A stretch of 64,000 bases of DNA. Source: Lycium barbarum. Taxonomy: Eukaryota; Streptophyta; Magnoliopsida; Solanales; Solanaceae. Location: contig NC_083339.1 of the NCBI RefSeq assembly GCF_019175385.1, positions 84,432,120 through 84,496,119 of the forward strand, written 5' to 3'. How positions within the stretch are numbered: the stretch's first letter is position 1; each line of letters opens with the position of its first letter. The notes under the pieces were generated by a model. The model saw only the letters and a program-made list of their open reading frames with translations, made no database searches and was not told where the DNA came from. Shown here piece after piece: positions 59,273 through 64,000 of the stretch. A program made the position numbers and the translations under genes.

Positions 59273-60662
59273 ATGCCTCCAAAGAAAGCGACAGCTGCCC
59301 AAAAGGGCAAATCGGTAGCAGGAGATACCAGCCAGACTCGGAAAGTTACTAGGGCCCGTGCCCAGATTATGCCTCAGGTTGTGTTCCAGTCCGAGAGTTC
59401 TGCTGCACCGCCACTTCCAGCGGAACCTAGGGTAGCGATAGCTCCGGGTCAGGGGCTGTTCCACCGCCAGTCCCTGAGGTTCCAGCACCTGAGCCTCCGG
59501 CTCCTCAGCCAAGGGCGGAGGATAGAGCCATGAGAGATGCAGTTCAGCTGTTGACCAGATTACAGGCTCGCAGGCATGAGCTAGGGGTTGACAGTGCGGA
59601 TAGACATGATAGTTTGAGGGCTCATGACTTCTTAAGTTGTAAGCCTCCAGAGTTTTTTGGGTCAAAGCCTGAGGATGACCCGCAGGAGTTTATTCGGCAG
59701 ATGCAGCGTACATTGAGGATAATTAGGGCTTCTGAGACTGAGTCTGTTGAGTTGGCTTCGTATAGGTTGCGGGATGTAGCTGTTAATTGGTATGAGTTGT
59801 GGGAGTTATCTAGGGGCGAGAACGCTTCTCCAGCAGTATGGGATGAGTTCGTGGAGGCCTTCCTTGGCCACTTTCTGCCCCCAAAGATAAGGTGGGATAG
59901 AGTTGATAGATTCTTACATATGAGGCAGAATGGAAGGAGCGTTCGAGAGTACAGTCTTGAGTTTGATTCGTTGTCCAGATATGCGCCTACTATTGTAGCT
60001 GATATGGCTGATAGGGTGCATCGTTATGTGATGGGGCTGGATCGCTACCTGATTGATAGTTGTATGGTAATGGCTTCTTAGCCAGGTATGGATATTGCTC
60101 GGGTACAGGCATATGCACCGGGGGTAGAGGATCGACACAGGGGGCGTTAGCCCGATAGAGATCATGACAGGGGCCAGCATAAGAGAGTTAGATCGGCTGG
60201 TTATTCTGGTGAGTTCCGAGGCAGGCAGCCTCAGCAGTATAGTAGATATTCTTCCCAGCCAGCACGGAGTGCACCCCCACAGGTTACAGGCAGGATATTT
60301 GATAGTACAGGGTATTCAGGAGCCGGTCAGAGCTTCAAGGCTTCGGGTTCGCAGTCGAACAGAGGTTTGAGCCAGTCGAGGCCATCTATGCCTCAGTGTT
60401 CTCGGTATGGTAAGCTTCATCCTGGGGAATGTCGTCTCGTTATAGGTACTTGTTTTTCTTGCGGCCGTCAAGGCCATATTATGAGAGAGTGTCCGTATAG
60501 CGGTGGTTCGGGCGGTGTGGTTCAGCCCACTGGGTCGGTTGCTGGTTCATCTTCTTCTGTGGCTATGCGCCCTATGGGCAGAGTGTTAAGGTACCAGCAG
60601 GCCGTGGTAGAGGTCGTGGTGGAGCTTCCAGCTTTAGCGGTCCTTCGAACCGCATATATGCT
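59273..60662 (+). pseudogene. Element J: gag with two frameshifts
   Basis: Starts MPPKKATAAQKGK, two bases after a TTTGCAG acceptor. A one-base loss near 59450 shifts the frame; the capsid-like domain is then open to a TAG at 60079-60081, with another TAG at 60148-60150. The knuckle CFSCGRQGHIMREC is intact near 60450-60492. A second shift near 60590 moves into the PR-RT frame. Confidence 0.92.
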
Positions 60663-63600
60663 TTGTCTAGTAGACAGGACCAGGAGGCGTCACCAAATGT
60701 GGTTACAGGTATACTATCGATTTTCTCCCGAGACGTATATGCATTGATATACCCAGGCTCTACTTTATCGTATATTTCTCCCTTTGTTGCTAGTAGAATT
60801 TGGATAAAGCCTGAATCTATAGAACCATTTGACGTAGCTACACCAGTAGGAGATTCTGTTATAGCAAGGCAAGTATGTAGAGATTGTTCGGTGATTATAT
60901 ATAGTCGTTGCACCAAGGCAGATCTGATAGAGCTAGATATGACTGAGTTTGATGTTATTATGGGTATGGATTGGTTAGCTTCTTGTTATGCTAACGTTGA
61001 TTGTAGAGGCAAGCTAGTCCTATTTCAGTTCCCAGGAGAGGCAATTACAGAGTGGATGGGGAATACAGCATCGCCGAGGGGTAAGTTTATTTCATACCTC
61101 AAGGCAAAGAAGATGGTCAGAAAGGGTTATATTTATCATCTAGTTCATGTACATGACCTGAAAGTAAAGGCGCCGACTCTTCAGTCAGTACTGATAGTTA
61201 ACGAATTTCCAGATGTATTCCTGGATGAACTTCCAGGCCTTCCTCCTGAACGGGAGATAGAGTTTACTATAGATGTCCTGCCAGATACTCATCCCATATC
61301 TATTCCTCCTTATAGGATGGCACCTGCAGAACTGAAGGAGTTGAAGGAGCAACTGAGAGATTTATTAGAAAAAGGCTTCATCAGGCCCAGTACATCACCT
61401 TGGGGAGTGCCGGTATTATTTGTGAGAAATAAAGATGGGTCGATGCGGATGTGTATTGATTATAGGCAGCTGAATAAAGTAACAATAAGGAACAGATACC
61501 CCCTCCCCAGAATTGATGATCTATTTGACCAGTTGCTGGGTGCTAAGTGTTTCTCAAAAATAGACTTACGGTCAGGCTACCACTGGGTACGAGTAAGGAA
61601 AGCAGATATTCCGAAGACTGCATTCAGGACCCGATACGGGCATTATGAGTTTAGAGTGATGTCCTTTGGGCTGACCAATGCTCCAGAAGTATTTATGGAT
61701 CTGATGAACCGGGTGTTCAAGCCATTCCTTGACCTGTTCATGATTGTATTTATTGATGATATTCTAATCTATTCACGATCAGAAGGGGAGCATGCAGATC
61801 ATTTGAGGACGGTACTTAGAGTGCTCCAGCACCAGAAATTGTATGCTAAGTTCTCTAAATGTGAATTCTAGTTGAATTCAGTAGCATTCTTGGGGTATAT
61901 TATTGGGGATGATAGTATTCGGGTAGACACACAGAAGATTGAGGCGGTGAAGACTTGGCCTAGACCTATGACGCCTACCGAGGTACGCAGTTTTCTGGGA
62001 CTAGCAGGGTATTACAGGAGGTTTGTAGAGAAGTTTTCCTCAATTTCAGTGCCTTTGACAAGGCTAACACAGAAGGCAGCTACGTTTCAATGGACCGATG
62101 CTTGTGAGCGAAGCTTCCAATTATTGAAGGAGAAGTTGACTACGGCTCCAGTCCTAACACTTCCTGAGGGGCCGGATGGCTATGTTATTTATTGTGATGC
62201 CTCGGGCGTCGGGTTAGGTTGTGTGTTGATGCAGCATGGCAAACTCATAGCCTATGCCTCCCGACAGCTCAGAAAGCATGAAAGAAATTATCCCACTCAC
62301 GATTTGGAGTTAGCAGCGGTGATTCATGCCTTGAAGATATGGAGACATTATTTATATAACGTGCATGTTGATATTTATACAGATCATAAGAGTCTCCAAT
62401 ACATCTTTAAGCAGAAGGAGCTGAATTTGCGGCAGAGGCGGTGGCTAGAGTTGCTGAAGGACTATGACGTTAACATTCTATACCACCCAGGGAGAGCAAA
62501 TGTTGTAGCAGATGCACTCAACCGTAAATCTATGGGCAGCTTGGTGGATGTACAACCAGAACGGAAGGAGATAATTCATGAGATTTGCCAGTTAGCTAAT
62601 CTTGGAGTCCGTTTGGCTGATTTGGATGAGGGTGGAGTTTCTGTTCGAGCAGTTGCTGAGTCCTCCATTATAGAAGAGGTAAAGAGACACCAGTACGAGA
62701 ACCCTATTCTTGTACATTACAGAGATGCAGCTCTTCAGAAGGAGGGGACTCCATTCGAAGTTGCACCGGACGGAGTGCTACGATAAAGAGGCAGATTATG
62801 TGTACCGGAGATTGCAGGGTTACGGCGACAGGTTATGGGGGAGGCACACTATGCTCGTTATTCTGTTCATCCAGGGTCAACGAAGATGTATCATGACCTC
62901 CGATGCTTGTATTGGTGGGATGGCATGAAGAAAGATATAGCGGAGTTTGTTGCTTAGTGCCCGAATTGTCAACAGGTTAAGGTCGAGCATCAGAAGCCCG
63001 GTGGATTATTACAGGAGATAGGGATTCTAACCTGGAAATGGGAGGTAATTAATATGGACTTCATCACAGGTTTACCTCGCACTCCGCGGAGATATGACTT
63101 TGTTTGGGTTATTATTGATAGACTGACAAAATCAGCCCATTTTCTTCTAGTCAGGACTACTTATTCAGCTGAGGACTATGCTAAGTTATACCTCAAGGAG
63201 ATAGTGAGACTTCACGGGGTTCCCACAGCTATTATCTCCGATAGAGGAGCCCAGTTTACAACTAATTTCTGGAGATCCTTCTAGGAGGGATTGGGGACAC
63301 AAGTGAGTCTTAGCACATCATTCCATCCTCAGGCTGACGGACAGGCCGAGCGTACCATTCAGACACTACAAGATATGTTACGGACCTGTATTATTGATTT
63401 TGGGGGTAGCTGGGATGATCATTTTCCACTTATTGATTTTGCCTATAATAACAGCTACCATTCGAGTATTCAGATGGCCCTGTATGAGGCCTTGTATGGG
63501 AGAAAGTGCAGGTCACCTATTGGTTGGTTTTATGTTGGTGAGACCAAATTGATAAGCCCAGACATGGTTCAGCAGGCTGTTGATAAAGTGAAGCTTATTC

Positions 63601-64000
63601 AGGAGAGGTTACTAGCAGCCCAGAGTCGACAAAAGTCATATGCAGATAATCGATGTCGACACTTAGAATTTCAGGTGGGTGATTGGGTGTTCTTAAAGGT
63701 GTCACCCATGAAGGGTGTCATGAGATTCGGTAAGAAAGGGAAGCTAAGCCCGAGGTACATTGGGCCTTATCAGGTTATCCGTAGGGTAGGCCGGGTCGCC
63801 TACGAGTTGGACCTACCGTCTGATTTGGAAGCAAAGCATCCAGTCTTTCACGTGTCAATGCTTCGCAAATGCATAGGCAAACCTTCCAGGGTATTTCCCG
63901 TAGAAGATGTCCAGGTGACAGAGGAGTTATCCTACGAGGAGCAGCCTATAGCTATACTTGATCGGCAGATTAGGAGGTTGCGAACTAAGGACGTAGCTTC
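60663..64000 (+). pseudogene. Element J: PR, RT, RNase H, INT, chromodomain start
   Basis: Runs to the window edge in one frame. PR has YPGS (TAC 60750-60752) for catalytic DPGS. RT has FIDD (61749-61760), with TAG for Trp at 61869-61871 just after. RNase H is complete. INT has its zinc finger, ISDRG and QAERT. Stops are at 62784, 62955 and 63282. The chromodomain-like segment starts near 63945 and is cut by the window end; the polypurine tract and 3' LTR lie beyond. Confidence 0.94.

Overview
The window is plant nuclear DNA made entirely of Ty3/gypsy LTR retrotransposons. All coding remnants are gag, protease (PR), reverse transcriptase (RT), RNase H, integrase (INT) and a C-terminal chromodomain-like module, in one reading frame, as in the Tekay/Del branch of chromoviruses. 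Primer sites match the 3' end of plant initiator tRNA-Met. I see no host gene, tRNA, rRNA array or CRISPR. Long LTRs (2.4-3.2 kb), deep nesting and many C-to-T stop codons suggest pericentromeric heterochromatin of a large-genome flowering plant. Solanaceae is my guess from sequence style only.

Layout, reconstructed from LTR ends and 5-bp target-site duplications (TSDs). The outermost element is F (minus strand). Its 5' LTR is at 55193-56328 and its gag/pol lies in three pieces: 54468-54983, 51788-51892 and 40846-42782. Solo LTR H (51893-54467, TSD GAATT) and element G (42783-51782, TSD ATTAT) split F's gag. Element J (56329 to beyond 64000) splits F's 5' LTR. An LTR remnant K (40494-40845) cuts F's RT. 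Element C (plus strand) appears to sit inside K. C's gag resumes at 3466-3665 and 13901 onward, its pol ends at 17551, and its 3' LTR is 17755-19371 plus 39432-40493. C's gag is interrupted by A (1-3465, left end off window) and B (3666-13900, TSD GTACA). C's 3' LTR is interrupted by D (19372-39431), and D's integrase by E (24963-36244, TSD AATGA). The deepest chain is F > K > C > D > E.

Activity. E and G look youngest, with LTR pairs differing at about 1-1.5% by eye. E still has every domain but carries six in-frame stops. G has no gag-pol at all: its 2.6-kb interior holds a 41-bp minisatellite and a 5S-rRNA-like segment, so it must have moved in trans. B, C, D, F and J are stop-ridden. C keeps an unbroken 532-codon integrase/chromodomain ORF.

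The most interesting signals are non-coding and shared across elements. (1) A hairpin just after the primer-binding site has a 6-nt self-complementary loop whose sequence changes between elements but stays palindromic in all but the damaged copy D (GTGCAC, GCGCGC, GCATGC), like retroviral dimer-initiation kissing loops. (2) A GTAA(G) donor in the 5' LTR and a TTT(G)CAG acceptor 2-3 nt before gag's AUG predict a 1.8-2.9 kb leader intron containing both primer site and dimer hairpin. (3) Three successive hairpins in the LTR show compensatory changes between families. (4) Clusters of TACGGNCCGTA palindromes lie upstream of the LTR core promoter.
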